NCBI GenBank assembly: GCA_964454015.1
Contig: CAYVQF010000011.1
Coordinates: forward strand, 43,725 to 107,724
DNA length: 64,000 nucleotides
Origin: CAYVQF01 sp964454015
GTDB lineage: Bacteria > Myxococcota_A > Bradymonadia > UBA4248
Direction: 5' to 3'
The stretch's first letter is position 1, and each line of letters begins with the position of its first letter. Made by a program: the position numbers and the translations under genes. Shown in pieces: positions 54,990-63,994 of this stretch. A model generated the notes under the pieces. The model saw only the letters and a list, made by a program, of their open reading frames with translations, had not been told where the DNA came from and made no database searches.

Positions 54990-56006
54990 GTGGCCAAGGT
55001 CGAGCTCGAGTTTAGAGAGCAGAGTGTAGCGCAGGCCCTTTATGGGCAACAGAATGCGAACCTGAAGATGGTGGAGTCCGAGCTCGACGTGGCGCTGTCA
55101 TGTCGGGGCAATGTGGTGGTCTTGGGCGGGGCTGAGCATGCGGTGGCGCTGGGGCAGAACTTGTTGATGCAACTCTATGAGGTGGCCAGACAGGGTTATC
55201 CCATCTATCCCGTGGATGTGGGGCAAGCGATACGCTTGTTGCGCAAAGACAGTCGATTGTTGTTGCGGGACTACTTTTTGGACACGGTCTTCGTGTCGGC
55301 GTCGAAGCGGGTGATCGTGCCCAAGACCTTCAACCAGAAGCAATACATCGAGACCATTCGCGGTCAGGACATCGTTTTTGGGGTGGGGCCGGCGGGAACG
55401 GGCAAGACCTATCTCGCCATGGCCATGGCGCTGGCGGCGCTGTTGCGGCACCAGGTCAAGCGGATCGTGCTGGTGCGTCCAGCCGTGGAGGCGGGGGAGA
55501 AGCTGGGTTTTTTGCCTGGCGACATGGCCGAGAAGGTCAACCCCTATTTGCGGCCGCTGCACGATGCGCTCTTTGACATGATGGATTTGGAGAAAGCTGG
55601 CAAGCTCCTCCAGCAGGGCACCATCGAGGTGGCGCCGCTGGCCTTCATGCGGGGGCGGACGCTCAACAGCGCGTTCGTCATCCTCGATGAGGCGCAGAAC
55701 GCGACCCGGGAACAGATGAAGATGTTCTTGACGCGATTGGGTTTCGACTCGAAGGCGGTGATCACGGGAGATCTGACCCAGACGGATCTTCCGGACGCTG
55801 CGCGTTCGGGCTTGCGGCATGCGCTGCGGATTTTGGCGGGCGTAGAGGGGATTGGCTTCGTACAATTCACAGACGTGGATGTGGTGCGCCACCCCTTGGT
55901 GCAGAAGATCATCCAGGCCTACGAGAGGGAGGATCTCGCGGCGGCGGCGCGAGCGAAGGCGGACAACGGAGAAGAGCCGGTGGGTGGTGAGCATGCCAGG
56001 ACATGA
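54990..56006 (+). CDS. phoH: PhoH-like ATPase
   Basis: 338 residues. An N-terminal KH-like/PhoH-lead domain precedes the ATPase: Walker A GPAGTGKT (133-140), RPAVEAGEKLGFLPGD, Walker B VILDEAQNA and GDLTQTDLP. The family may act as RNA helicase/nuclease and is linked to ribosome quality control with YbeY. GTG 54990 follows GAGGAGG at 5-base spacing, whereas the frame extends to 54963 with an inferior start. The end overlaps the 7TM-HD gene by 14 bases. The phoH / 7TM-HD / ybeY order is the conserved bacterial arrangement. Confidence 0.9.
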   Translation: MAKVELEFREQSVAQALYGQQNANLKMVESELDVALSCRGNVVVLGGAEHAVALGQNLLMQLYEVARQGYPIYPVDVGQAIRLLRKDSRLLLRDYFLDTVFVSASKRVIVPKTFNQKQYIETIRGQDIVFGVGPAGTGKTYLAMAMALAALLRHQVKRIVLVRPAVEAGEKLGFLPGDMAEKVNPYLRPLHDALFDMMDLEKAGKLLQQGTIEVAPLAFMRGRTLNSAFVILDEAQNATREQMKMFLTRLGFDSKAVITGDLTQTDLPDAARSGLRHALRILAGVEGIGFVQFTDVDVVRHPLVQKIIQAYEREDLAAAARAKADNGEEPVGGEHART

Positions 56007-58773
56007 TGAACAGAGAGGACGCGCCGAGGGTCGCAAGCGCGACTCCGTGGTGACCGAGTTGTCGCGGCGGAGCAGCGCGAAGTCTCGCCATCGGTGGCTG
56101 CGCTTCTCGTTGGACAATCCTGCGATAGTGGTGTTGCTGGCGTTGATTTTTACGAGCGCCATGATCCTCTTGGTGGTGGTCGATTTTCGCCCCGAGCAGG
56201 AAGGCTTGGAGCCGGCCAAGGTGGGTACCATCGCGACGCGCGACTATCGCGCCGCCAAGGACTTCGTGTTCAGCCGGGTCGATGAGCAGGCGACCCTGCG
56301 TTTTCGCGAGGAGCGGGTGGCTGGTGTCGCGCCGGTTTATCGCTGGCAGACGGACATCGTCGAACAGGTCGATGCGCGCATTCGCGAGGCCTTCGCGAGC
56401 ATGCGTCAGGGTATGGAAGAGGTGCGGGCGGAAGCCTTGATTGCCCTGCAGCAGGAGATCGCCGTGGTGGCGCGATTGCCACGGTCGCCGGGTGGGGTCT
56501 ATGCGGGGGCGGTGGATGGTTCATTGCGCGGCGCGTATTTTCCGCGCTTGCAGGTCAAGGGCCGACAGGTGGTCAACCTGGATGAGGTAGAGGCCGCGGT
56601 TACGCTGTGGGCGTCGACGCACCAGTCGGAGTTCACCAGCCGCCTGTTGGAGTACGTCGACCCCGTGACCTACGGGTGGTTTGTCGAGCAGCGCTTCAGC
56701 CCGATCATCGAGCGAGAGCTGCTCGAGGTGACCGAGCAGGTTCTGGCGCGGCCGATCATCGCGCACCGGCGCGATCTGGCGGACGCAAAGAGCATCGTCA
56801 TCCAGAAGCGGCGTGGCGATGAGGCCATGGAGAAGTGGACTGAGGATGAGCTGGGGAAGATCCAGGATCTGGAGAACGCCATGCGGGAGGTGGATTTGCA
56901 GATGCGGATCCGATTCTCCGCGGCCGATACGCCGGTGATAGGTCTGGCAGCGTTGGTGCGGCAGTTTCTCCAGCCGACGTTGACCTTCGATGCGAACGCG
57001 ACGAAGGCGTTGCGCGAAGAGGCGATGTCAAACACAGCGGACCTCGTGGCGCAGCAGCATTTCCAGCGCGGACAGAGCATCGTCGACGAGGGACACCTCA
57101 TCACCCAGGATCACCTGCTCATCTATCAGGCCATGATGGGTGAGACCACACCCAAGACACGTCTGTGGCAGCGCGTGGGGAGTGGCGGGTTTTTGCTGTT
57201 GGTTTTTGCTTTGGCCTGGGTGTTATTGCGCCGGGATCTGCTGAGCCGCCGCCGGGCTCGACGGGATGTGCTCTTTCTCGGCGTGGCCATGCTCTTCATG
57301 ACCCTTTTGGTGCGCGCGGGAGATGCGGTGCTGGTGACGGTAGCCGACGCTTGGCAAGTGGGGGTCGGTCTTTTCATATTGTTTTTGCTGCCCTTTGCGG
57401 CCGGTTCGATGATGGTACGGCTGGTGTTGGGGCGGCAGTTGGCGTTGGTTTTTGCGCTGGTGTTGGCCGTGGTGAGCGGCTTGATCGTGAAGAATCCGGA
57501 AGTGATCCTGCCCTATGCGTTGCTGGGTGGGATTGCTGGCGCGGTGGTCATCAAGCAGGCCAAGAATCGCATGTTGGTGTTGCAGCGTGGCGTGATCATT
57601 GGACTTTTGAGCGCTCTGTGCGCGCTGTCGCTGCTGCTCTTTTATGCCCTCGAGACGAGCCCTTGGGATCTTTTCGTGGTCGCTACCATGGCCGTGGGTT
57701 CGGGGCTGATGGCGGCGATCATCGTGACCGTCGGCTTACCTGTCGTGGAGAGCCTCTTTGGCTACACGACGAGTATCAAATTGCTGGAGCTGGCCAACCT
57801 GGAGCACCCAGCCCTCAAGGCCCTGCTGTTGGAGGCGCCTGGGACCTACCATCATTCCATGATGGTGGGCTCTTTGAACGAGGCGGCGGCGGAGGCCATT
57901 GGTGCCGATGCGGTGTTGGCGCGGGTGGGGGGGTACTACCACGACATTGGCAAGATGAAGAACGCCCAGTACTTCGCGGAGAACCAACTCTGCGACAACC
58001 CTCACAACCGCCTCAAACCCAACATGAGCGCGTTGATTCTCAAGGCACATGTGAAAGACGGGGTGGAGATGGGCAAGCGCTATGGGCTGCCCCAAGACAT
58101 CATCGATTTCGTGGCCACCCATCACGGTACGGGGCGGATCGAGTTCTTCTATCAGAAGGCCAAAGAACAGGAGCAGCCCGACATCCCAGAGGTTCGCGAG
58201 GACGATTATCGCTACCCCGGGCCTAAGCCGCAGTCGCGTGAGACGGGGATCTGCATGATCTCTGACATGGTCGAAGCGGCGGCGCGGGCCCTGCCGGACA
58301 AGAGCCCGGCACGGCTCAAGATGTTGGTGCAGAAGCTCATCAACCACAAGTTCGCCGATGGTCAGTTTGACGAGTGTGCCCTGACCTTGCGGGATCTGAA
58401 CGAGATCGCCAAGGCCATCATGATGATCCTGAACGCAGTGTATCATCAGCGGCCCGAGTATCCCGATCAGAAGAAGGAACGGGAGCGGCGCGAAGCGCGC
58501 GAGACCCGGGATAGTCGGGAGCCAGCGCCGATGACGGCGGCGGCACCCAAGCGGCCATCCATGCCGGCCGAGCCTGCGGCGACCCACTCACAGCCGAGCG
58601 TCGCTGGGGTGCTGAAGGTGATCAATCTTCCGCGCGGTGAGGGGTCGGAGACGTTGGCCCCCGTGGGGCGGGCGCGCAGTGATCGCAGTGGATCGGGTGA
58701 GCACCGCCGCCTCGAGATCATCGAGGGCACGGCCGAGGGTTCGGTGAAAGAAGCGTGTAGCAACGAGGAGTGA
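55993..58773 (+). CDS. 7TM-HD family protein (PgpH-type cyclic-di-AMP phosphodiesterase)
   Basis: 926 residues. One transmembrane helix (about 37-58), an extracytoplasmic 7TMR-HDED-type region (about 80-390), a seven-helix membrane block (about 395-610) and the HDIG domain (HH in TYHHSMM, then YYHDIGK, and further on VATHHGTGRIEFF) follow the PgpH layout. PgpH degrades c-di-AMP to pApA in Gram-positive bacteria. In proteobacteria the same protein occurs between phoH and ybeY, and whether it uses c-di-AMP there is uncertain. After the HD domain is a tail of about 110 low-complexity residues rich in Arg, Glu and Pro, which is unusual. Confidence 0.87.
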   Translation: MPGHDEQRGRAEGRKRDSVVTELSRRSSAKSRHRWLRFSLDNPAIVVLLALIFTSAMILLVVVDFRPEQEGLEPAKVGTIATRDYRAAKDFVFSRVDEQATLRFREERVAGVAPVYRWQTDIVEQVDARIREAFASMRQGMEEVRAEALIALQQEIAVVARLPRSPGGVYAGAVDGSLRGAYFPRLQVKGRQVVNLDEVEAAVTLWASTHQSEFTSRLLEYVDPVTYGWFVEQRFSPIIERELLEVTEQVLARPIIAHRRDLADAKSIVIQKRRGDEAMEKWTEDELGKIQDLENAMREVDLQMRIRFSAADTPVIGLAALVRQFLQPTLTFDANATKALREEAMSNTADLVAQQHFQRGQSIVDEGHLITQDHLLIYQAMMGETTPKTRLWQRVGSGGFLLLVFALAWVLLRRDLLSRRRARRDVLFLGVAMLFMTLLVRAGDAVLVTVADAWQVGVGLFILFLLPFAAGSMMVRLVLGRQLALVFALVLAVVSGLIVKNPEVILPYALLGGIAGAVVIKQAKNRMLVLQRGVIIGLLSALCALSLLLFYALETSPWDLFVVATMAVGSGLMAAIIVTVGLPVVESLFGYTTSIKLLELANLEHPALKALLLEAPGTYHHSMMVGSLNEAAAEAIGADAVLARVGGYYHDIGKMKNAQYFAENQLCDNPHNRLKPNMSALILKAHVKDGVEMGKRYGLPQDIIDFVATHHGTGRIEFFYQKAKEQEQPDIPEVREDDYRYPGPKPQSRETGICMISDMVEAAARALPDKSPARLKMLVQKLINHKFADGQFDECALTLRDLNEIAKAIMMILNAVYHQRPEYPDQKKERERREARETRDSREPAPMTAAAPKRPSMPAEPAATHSQPSVAGVLKVINLPRGEGSETLAPVGRARSDRSGSGEHRRLEIIEGTAEGSVKEACSNEE

Positions 58774-58776
58774 ACC

Positions 58777-59292
58777 GTGCAGGATGGGGCAAGGGAGAGA
58801 CCTGAGACTGGGGTGGTGGTGATCAACGAGTCGCAGATCCCCTTGGACGAGGAGTTGTTGCGGGCACGGGTGGAAGAGGTCTTCGCCCTTCTTGGCTGCG
58901 CTCACGAGGAGGTCTGTGTACTGTGCATCGATGATGATGAGATGGGCGCGCTGAATATGCAATGGCGGCAAGAGGAAGGCGCCACGGACGTGTTGTCGTT
59001 TTCGATGCGCGAAGGTGAGTCGCCTGAGCTGGCCTCACAGCTCCCGCTGGGGGACATCGCCGTGTCGGTCGAGACGGCACAGCGCGTGCTGCGTGAGCCG
59101 AGCCACGCGGCACGGGTCGCGGCCGAGCTGGGGGTGGCCCCAGCGACGTTGTCCTGGGGGCTATACGAGGAGCTGGTGTTTTTGGTGATCCACGGAGCGC
59201 TTCATCTGCTGGGGCACGACCACAGCGGTGAGGAGGATTCGCGGGCGATGCGGGCGGAAGAAGCACGGTTGATGCGTCGATTTCTCCCCTGA
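58777..59292 (+). CDS. ybeY: Endoribonuclease YbeY
   Basis: 171 residues. The single-metal site HGALHLLGHDH (H139, H143, H149) and the ATDVLSF motif are intact. YbeY participates in 16S rRNA 3' maturation and 70S ribosome quality control. GTG 58777 follows GAGGAG at 7-base spacing and begins 4 bases after the upstream stop, so it is co-transcribed with phoH and the 7TM-HD gene. Length is normal for the family. Confidence 0.92.
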   Translation: MQDGARERPETGVVVINESQIPLDEELLRARVEEVFALLGCAHEEVCVLCIDDDEMGALNMQWRQEEGATDVLSFSMREGESPELASQLPLGDIAVSVETAQRVLREPSHAARVAAELGVAPATLSWGLYEELVFLVIHGALHLLGHDHSGEEDSRAMRAEEARLMRRFLP

Positions 59293-59393
59293 GGGTGTTC
59301 TTGTCGGCGCAGGGGACAAATGCTAGATGCTAATTGGCACAGGTGCTTGGGCCGAGAACGAGTGCGGTAGACGTGCTTGCGGAGGGGTGAGCG

Positions 59394-60848
59394 TTGAGCG
59401 GTAATCATCCTTGGAGAAGGCGAGGCGAAGGAGGTTGGGTGGCGCTGTTGGCGCTGGTCTTTGGCGTGGCTACGATGGCGCCAGCCGTGACGTTGGCCGA
59501 GCCAGAGGGCACGCTGACCTTGCGCCGTTACGAGGCGGCGCAGCGCATGGTCGAGGCGGGCCAGGTCGACGCGGCGCGCATGATTGCTCGGGTCTTGGTG
59601 GTCGAGCATCCCAAATGGGGGCAGGCTTGGAATCTGCTTGGGGTGACTTATGCGGCGTCGGAGAACACCTTCAACCAAGCAGACGAGGCCTTCTATCAGG
59701 CTGCCCTGTGGGACAAAGAGAACCCAGAGCCGCTGCGTAACCGGGGCCTATTGAAGCAACGCCAGGGAAAGAACGACAAGGCAGCCGAGCTGTTGCTGAA
59801 GGCCGCTGAGATGGATGAGTCTGATGTGCCGCTCCAGGTGGCGACGGCCCGTGCATTGGTTGCGGTGAACCGCATCACCGAGGCCAAGCAACGTTATCAG
59901 TTGGTTTTGGCTGAGGACCCGCGCAACTTGTTCGCCTTGACTGGGGTGGGGGCCCTGCTGGTCTCCCTTGGCGAGTATTCGGAAGCGATCGCCCTTTACG
60001 AACGCGCCGTGGAAGCGGGGGAGGAGTCGGCGTTGCTCTTCATCAACATCACCGATGCCTTGGTCCGGGCGGGTCGCTTCGAAGAGGCGCTGCGTTTTGC
60101 CGAGCAGGGGCTGACGCATGCGAAATCAGACTTTCAGATTTGGAACAACAAGATACGTGCGCTCCTTGGTTTGGAGCGTTTCGTCGAGGCAGAAGAGGAG
60201 AGCCGGAGGGCCGTCGGAGAGCAGGGACGTGGGATGGCCCAGGGCGTGAGCAACTATCTGCTTGGGATCGCCTTGTCGATGCAAGGCTGCAGCAAGGCGC
60301 AGGCGCCTGCATGTCTGCAGCCCCAGCCGCCCGAGTGTTGCGCCAAGGACAGCGAGGCGCTGACGCGCTTCGAGGAGGCATTGGCCACGGCACCTGAGAT
60401 CCGCGACCTGCAGATTCGGTTGGCGTTGGCTCATTTTGCCGTTGGGAGCTTTGAAGACGCGGAGTATGTACTGCGGGAGTATATTGCGGCGCAGGGGGAG
60501 AGGGTGGAGGCCGAGGCTTTTGGGGCACTGGCTGTGGTGTTGCACGGCTTTGGCGAGCCCCGGGACGTGGAGGACGCCCTTCGGCTCTACCGTGAGGCCC
60601 GTGAGACGGCGCCAGACTTTGACAGCGAGGAGCGTCTGCGGACCTTTAGGCAGTGGCCCAAGCACCCTATTGAGGTGATCAGCGCGTTGCGACAGCTCGA
60701 CGCAGATGCACGGGCTGAGCAGAAACGCAGCCGCAAAGGGTGTGGTTGTGGTGTCGCCGAGCGCGGTCAGTTGGCGACTTGGTGGATGATGCTCGTGGCG
60801 TTCTTGGGGGGTGGCTACCTCATCCGCCGGCGCCGGCGCTATGATTGA
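59394..60848 (+). CDS. TPR lipoprotein-like exported protein with MYXO-CTERM-like tail
   Basis: 484 residues; the start is TTG 59394, preceded by GGAGGGG. A signal peptide ends near LAEPEG. Residues of about 40-430 are at least seven TPR-type helical pairs, with a cysteine-rich insertion (CLQPQPPECC) between two of them. The C-terminus has KGCGCG at about 448-453, then a hydrophobic helix (TWWMMLVAFLGGGYLI) and RRRRRYD. A short Gly-Cys-x-Cys motif, transmembrane span and Arg cluster are the three parts of MYXO-CTERM sorting tags, which are cut by CPBP-family myxosortases and anchor proteins at the cell surface. The following hydrolase overlaps the 3' end by 8 bases. Confidence 0.8.
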   Translation: MSGNHPWRRRGEGGWVALLALVFGVATMAPAVTLAEPEGTLTLRRYEAAQRMVEAGQVDAARMIARVLVVEHPKWGQAWNLLGVTYAASENTFNQADEAFYQAALWDKENPEPLRNRGLLKQRQGKNDKAAELLLKAAEMDESDVPLQVATARALVAVNRITEAKQRYQLVLAEDPRNLFALTGVGALLVSLGEYSEAIALYERAVEAGEESALLFINITDALVRAGRFEEALRFAEQGLTHAKSDFQIWNNKIRALLGLERFVEAEEESRRAVGEQGRGMAQGVSNYLLGIALSMQGCSKAQAPACLQPQPPECCAKDSEALTRFEEALATAPEIRDLQIRLALAHFAVGSFEDAEYVLREYIAAQGERVEAEAFGALAVVLHGFGEPRDVEDALRLYREARETAPDFDSEERLRTFRQWPKHPIEVISALRQLDADARAEQKRSRKGCGCGVAERGQLATWWMMLVAFLGGGYLIRRRRRYD

Positions 60849-61635
60849 TGTGCGCTTGCGGCAGGCGACGACCTTCGTGCGCGTCGAAGGGGCGGTGGCC
60901 GGGCAAAGGCCGGTAGTGTTCATCCACGGGGCGGGTTTGAGTTCTCTGGTGTGGATGCTTCAACTCGGGGCGTTGTCCACTTGTTTTGCCTGTTACGCGC
61001 CGGATCTGCCGGGGCATGGCCGCAGCGAGGACGTGCCTGGGATGGGCAGCGTTGGGGATTATGCGCGCTGGCTGGTGGAGCTTGTGGAGACCCTGGACTT
61101 GGGAGCGGTGGTGTGGGTGGGTCATGGTATGGGGGGCGCCATCGCCGTGGAGTGTGCTTTGGCAGCACCGCAGCGATGTCTGGGACTGGTTCTGATGGCA
61201 ACGGGGCCGCGCTTCTCGGCACCGCCCATTCTCTTCGAGGCGTTGCGCAGTCCGGGAGCGCTGTGGGAGCTCTTTGCCGAGGATCTCTTCTTTTCTCCGT
61301 CGACCTCGCGGACTTTTATTGCCAAGTCGATGGCCGACAAGATTCAGTCGCAGCGCAGTGTGGCGGTGCGCGATTACAAGGCTTGTGGGGCTTGGGCCCT
61401 CGAGGGCGAGTGGCAAGGGCTACAGAAAGCTTGTTTGATCCTGGGGGGGCGAGACGATGCGCTGGTCCCTCTGCCGCTGGTCCAGGCCTTGCCCTATGTG
61501 CTCAGCCGGGTGCGTTTGGAAATTCTCGATGACGCCGGGCACATGATGATGCTGGAGCAGCACCGGCGCTGCAATGAGATGTTGGTGCAATTCATTGAAG
61601 CTTTGGGGCAGGAAGAAAGCGCTGGGGCCGCTTAG
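60841..61635 (+). CDS. Alpha/beta hydrolase-fold protein lacking the nucleophilic serine
   Basis: 264 residues. The fold is clear: oxyanion strand VVFIHGAG, DLPGHGRS, an elbow at VVWVGHGMGG, the acid Asp in GGRDDALVP and the His in DDAGHMMML. The elbow reads G-H-G-M-G with Gly96 (codon GGT) where Ser is expected. A normal serine-hydrolase mechanism is therefore unlikely; it may bind ligands, act in a C-C bond hydrolase-like manner, or be inactive. The ATG lies inside the end of the preceding TPR gene. The stop shares bases with the stop of the convergent phosphate transporter. Confidence 0.82.
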   Translation: MIDVRLRQATTFVRVEGAVAGQRPVVFIHGAGLSSLVWMLQLGALSTCFACYAPDLPGHGRSEDVPGMGSVGDYARWLVELVETLDLGAVVWVGHGMGGAIAVECALAAPQRCLGLVLMATGPRFSAPPILFEALRSPGALWELFAEDLFFSPSTSRTFIAKSMADKIQSQRSVAVRDYKACGAWALEGEWQGLQKACLILGGRDDALVPLPLVQALPYVLSRVRLEILDDAGHMMMLEQHRRCNEMLVQFIEALGQEESAGAA

Positions 61636-62558
61636 AGCTGGAACACGGTCAAGATGAGCAGGGTCAGGGCCCCGGCGGCGATAGGGGTCGAGAGCCAGGC
61701 AGCGACGATATTGAGGAGGGTGGTCTTGTTGACCGTGCGCACGCCGCGGATGACTCCGACCCCAAGCACTGCGCCAACGACGGCTTGCGAGGTCGAGACG
61801 GGGACGCCGATGATGGCGTAGAGGTGCACTGTCAGCCCCTCGGCGATGAGGACGACGAGGGCGCTGAAGGCATCGAGTTTCACCAGGCCTCGCCCGACGG
61901 TCAACATGACGCCGCGGCTGAAGGTGATGACGCCAAGGGCGATGGAGATTGCGCCAAACCAGCAGGCGGCCTCGACGCTGAGCATGCCGTCGCCGACGAA
62001 GGCCCCGGTGACATTGGCGACATTATTGGCACCGAGCGCATAGGCGCCATAGGAGCCGGCGATGATGAGTCCAATACGCAAGAGGCGGTCGTGGCCAAAG
62101 AGAGTCAGGTTGAGGCTGTTGAGGAGCCGGCCAAGCGGGATATAGAGGGTCATCGCGATGAGCAGTGCGCCCACAGGTGTCCCAATCCAACAGACGACGA
62201 CTTTGGAGAGGGTGGAGAGATCGACATGGCCGGCATGGAGCCCCACGGCGACCAGGGCACCTACGACGGCTTGGGAAGTGGAGACCGGGAGACGGCGCCA
62301 GGTCATGAGGGTGACCGTGAGGGCGGCGCAGAGGGAGACGATGAAGGCCGTGGTGAGTGTCGTGGGTGAGAGGGCAGCGTAGGTGTGCATGCCGGCACCG
62401 CCCTCGCGCACGGCGCCGATAATGACGAAGAGCGAGCAAAGTATGGCTGCGGTGGAGAAGCGCAGCATCCGGGACGCGACGGCAGTGCCGAAGACGTTCG
62501 AGGCGTCGTTGGCACCAAGGGCCCAACCAAGAAAGGCGCTGGAAGACAGTTGCCACAC
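61632..62558 (-). CDS. pit: PiT-family inorganic phosphate transporter
   Basis: 308 residues, with two homologous halves each containing the PiT signatures GANDASNVFGTAV / GANNVANVTGAFV and PVSTSQAVVGA (both copies). About ten transmembrane helices are apparent. PiT proteins import metal-phosphate driven by protons or sodium. The only usable start is GTG 62558, 20 bp after the stop of the DUF47 gene. The length is near the shorter bacterial members, because the central loop is small. Confidence 0.9.
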   Translation of the reverse strand: MWQLSSSAFLGWALGANDASNVFGTAVASRMLRFSTAAILCSLFVIIGAVREGGAGMHTYAALSPTTLTTAFIVSLCAALTVTLMTWRRLPVSTSQAVVGALVAVGLHAGHVDLSTLSKVVVCWIGTPVGALLIAMTLYIPLGRLLNSLNLTLFGHDRLLRIGLIIAGSYGAYALGANNVANVTGAFVGDGMLSVEAACWFGAISIALGVITFSRGVMLTVGRGLVKLDAFSALVVLIAEGLTVHLYAIIGVPVSTSQAVVGAVLGVGVIRGVRTVNKTTLLNIVAAWLSTPIAAGALTLLILTVFQL

Positions 62559-62578
62559 GTGCAGGGTCCGTTTGCGAG

Positions 62579-63226
62579 CTAGGTGCGGCGCTTGAGCGAC
62601 AAGATGTCGAGGCGGCGCGCAACGAGTAGGGCGGCGTCAGAAATGTCACTGGTTTTCATGACGATGTCGCGCAAGAGGATCATGTCGGCCTTGGGGAAAT
62701 CACTGCGGAAGATTTCGATGACCAGGGCTCGCTCCAAGGCATCCGACTCGCTTTCGGCGCGGTCCACTGGGGCGACGGCGCGTTCCATGCTCTCTGGCTG
62801 GGCAAAAAGGTGCTCAGTCGCCTGGCGGACCAAGCGGTAGGCGTCCATGTTGACCTCGACGAGGGAGCGAAAGTGCGGCAGCAACGGCGGTGGCATGAGC
62901 AGTTGCTGGGTCAGGAGATGGAAGAGGATGGTCTCTGCCAGGTTGGGGATGTCGTCAAACGCTTCGAGGAGGTCGAGGAGGTCGTCCCGCGACTCTGGGA
63001 GAAGGGCTTTGCGATAGAGGGTTTTTTCGACAGCGATGCGGAGATCGTCGGCGTGAGACTCCAGGCGGTGGGTGGCTCGGTCGCCCGCCGCGAAGTCCTC
63101 ACTGAGGCCCTCTTGCAGGTAGGTCGCGATGGCCTTCTCAAAGGCACCCATCACCTCATCGACGGCGTCGAAATAGGCGCGAATCTGCGCCTTGATGTCC
63201 TTCTCGTGTTTCCAAACGGGTGCCAT
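62579..63226 (-). CDS. DUF47/PhoU-like accessory protein of the PiT transporter
   Basis: 215 residues, all helical with a PhoU-like pattern (HEKDIKAQIRAYFDAVDEVMGAFEKAIATYL, then HADDLRIAVEKTLYRKAL, RDDLLDLLEAFDDIPNLAE). DUF47 genes are conserved neighbours of PiT transporters and are thought to control phosphate uptake. ATG 63226 has GAGG 6 bases upstream; the frame is open to 63343. It precedes pit in a two-gene operon. Confidence 0.86.
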   Translation of the reverse strand: MAPVWKHEKDIKAQIRAYFDAVDEVMGAFEKAIATYLQEGLSEDFAAGDRATHRLESHADDLRIAVEKTLYRKALLPESRDDLLDLLEAFDDIPNLAETILFHLLTQQLLMPPPLLPHFRSLVEVNMDAYRLVRQATEHLFAQPESMERAVAPVDRAESESDALERALVIEIFRSDFPKADMILLRDIVMKTSDISDAALLVARRLDILSLKRRT

Positions 63227-63355
63227 GATTGCCTCGGGGTGCGCGGCAAGAGCCGCGCTGTGCGGCCCGGTGAGAGCCAGCCCAGCATACGCTGGCGGTG
63301 GCGCGCTGAGAAGCCCCCATTCGGGTGACGCCTGCACGGCCAACGGGTGATGGTG

Positions 63356-63371
63356 CTGACGTCAATGTCAG
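63356..63371. promoter_or_regulatory. Perfect palindrome upstream of the DUF47-pit operon
   Basis: CTGAC-GTCAAT-GTCAG is an inverted repeat of 5 bp with a 6-bp centre. It lies about 130 bp upstream of the DUF47 start, a position suitable for an operator. It does not match the PHO-box consensus. Confidence 0.3.
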
Positions 63372-63896
63372 GGAAGAAAAGGGAAAGCGTGGACAAGGTC
63401 GAGCCGAGGGGCCGAGCGCTTTGGATCGCGGGCCAGGTAGCTACGTCGAGGTGGCATGGGCAAGGCGACGTGGGTTCCCATCGCGTCGCCGCGTGAGATC
63501 TGCGTCTGACATGAATGTCGTGCCGCCTTGGGTGACGTGGGTGGTGCAGCGATGAGTCGCGCGCGCGAGGGGGGGCTGGTTTTGGCTGGTGAGTCATATT
63601 AGTTGTGTGTGTATGGTGTGTTGCGAGAAGTTGTGTAGTGGCGTCAATCTTGGCAGGTTTGTTGCTAATGGCGGGTGCGCGCTCAATGGCGCTCGTTTGC
63701 TGTTGAATGTACTGCGACACTTGCTGTGGTTGGGTTTGGGTTGAGCGGATGTGGAATGTGGCTTCTGGGTGAGCATTGATCGATTGTTAGCGCTGTTTTT
63801 TCTGCTGTGATTGCCGATGTGATTTCACCTTTGTTGCCAGTTGATGCTGTGGTTGTGTAGTTGCGGTTGCTCATGTTCCTTGCTGGTCGTATTGTG

Positions 63897-63930
63897 GAAG
63901 AAGCCGAGGAGAGATCCTCGGCTTCTTTGT
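63897..63930 (+). terminator. Strong hairpin, probable plus-strand terminator
   Basis: AAGAAGCCGAGGA pairs with TCCTCGGCTTCTT around a GAGA loop (13 bp perfect), followed by TTGTTTG. It has no annotated plus-strand gene upstream, so it may end an unrecognised transcript in the G/T-skewed region. Confidence 0.6.
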
Positions 63931-63970
63931 TTGCTGGCATGTCCCGCCCTGATCCACGGTCAAGAAAATA

Positions 63971-63994
63971 AAAAACCCCGTTGTTCTTGGGTTT
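63971..63994 (-). terminator. Probable minus-strand terminator
   Basis: Read on the minus strand, AAACCC and GGGTTT pair around a 10-base loop and are followed by a T-rich run (TTTTATTTT). This would end a gene lying to the right of the window. The edge of the window prevents confirmation. Confidence 0.4.

Noticed and set aside
63356..63371. PHO box upstream of pit
   Set aside because: The palindrome lacks the direct TGTCA repeats at 11-bp spacing expected of a PhoB site.
63683..63940. Minus-strand 85-residue frame
   Set aside because: A/C-rich low-complexity translation, no ribosome-binding site, spans the terminator hairpin.
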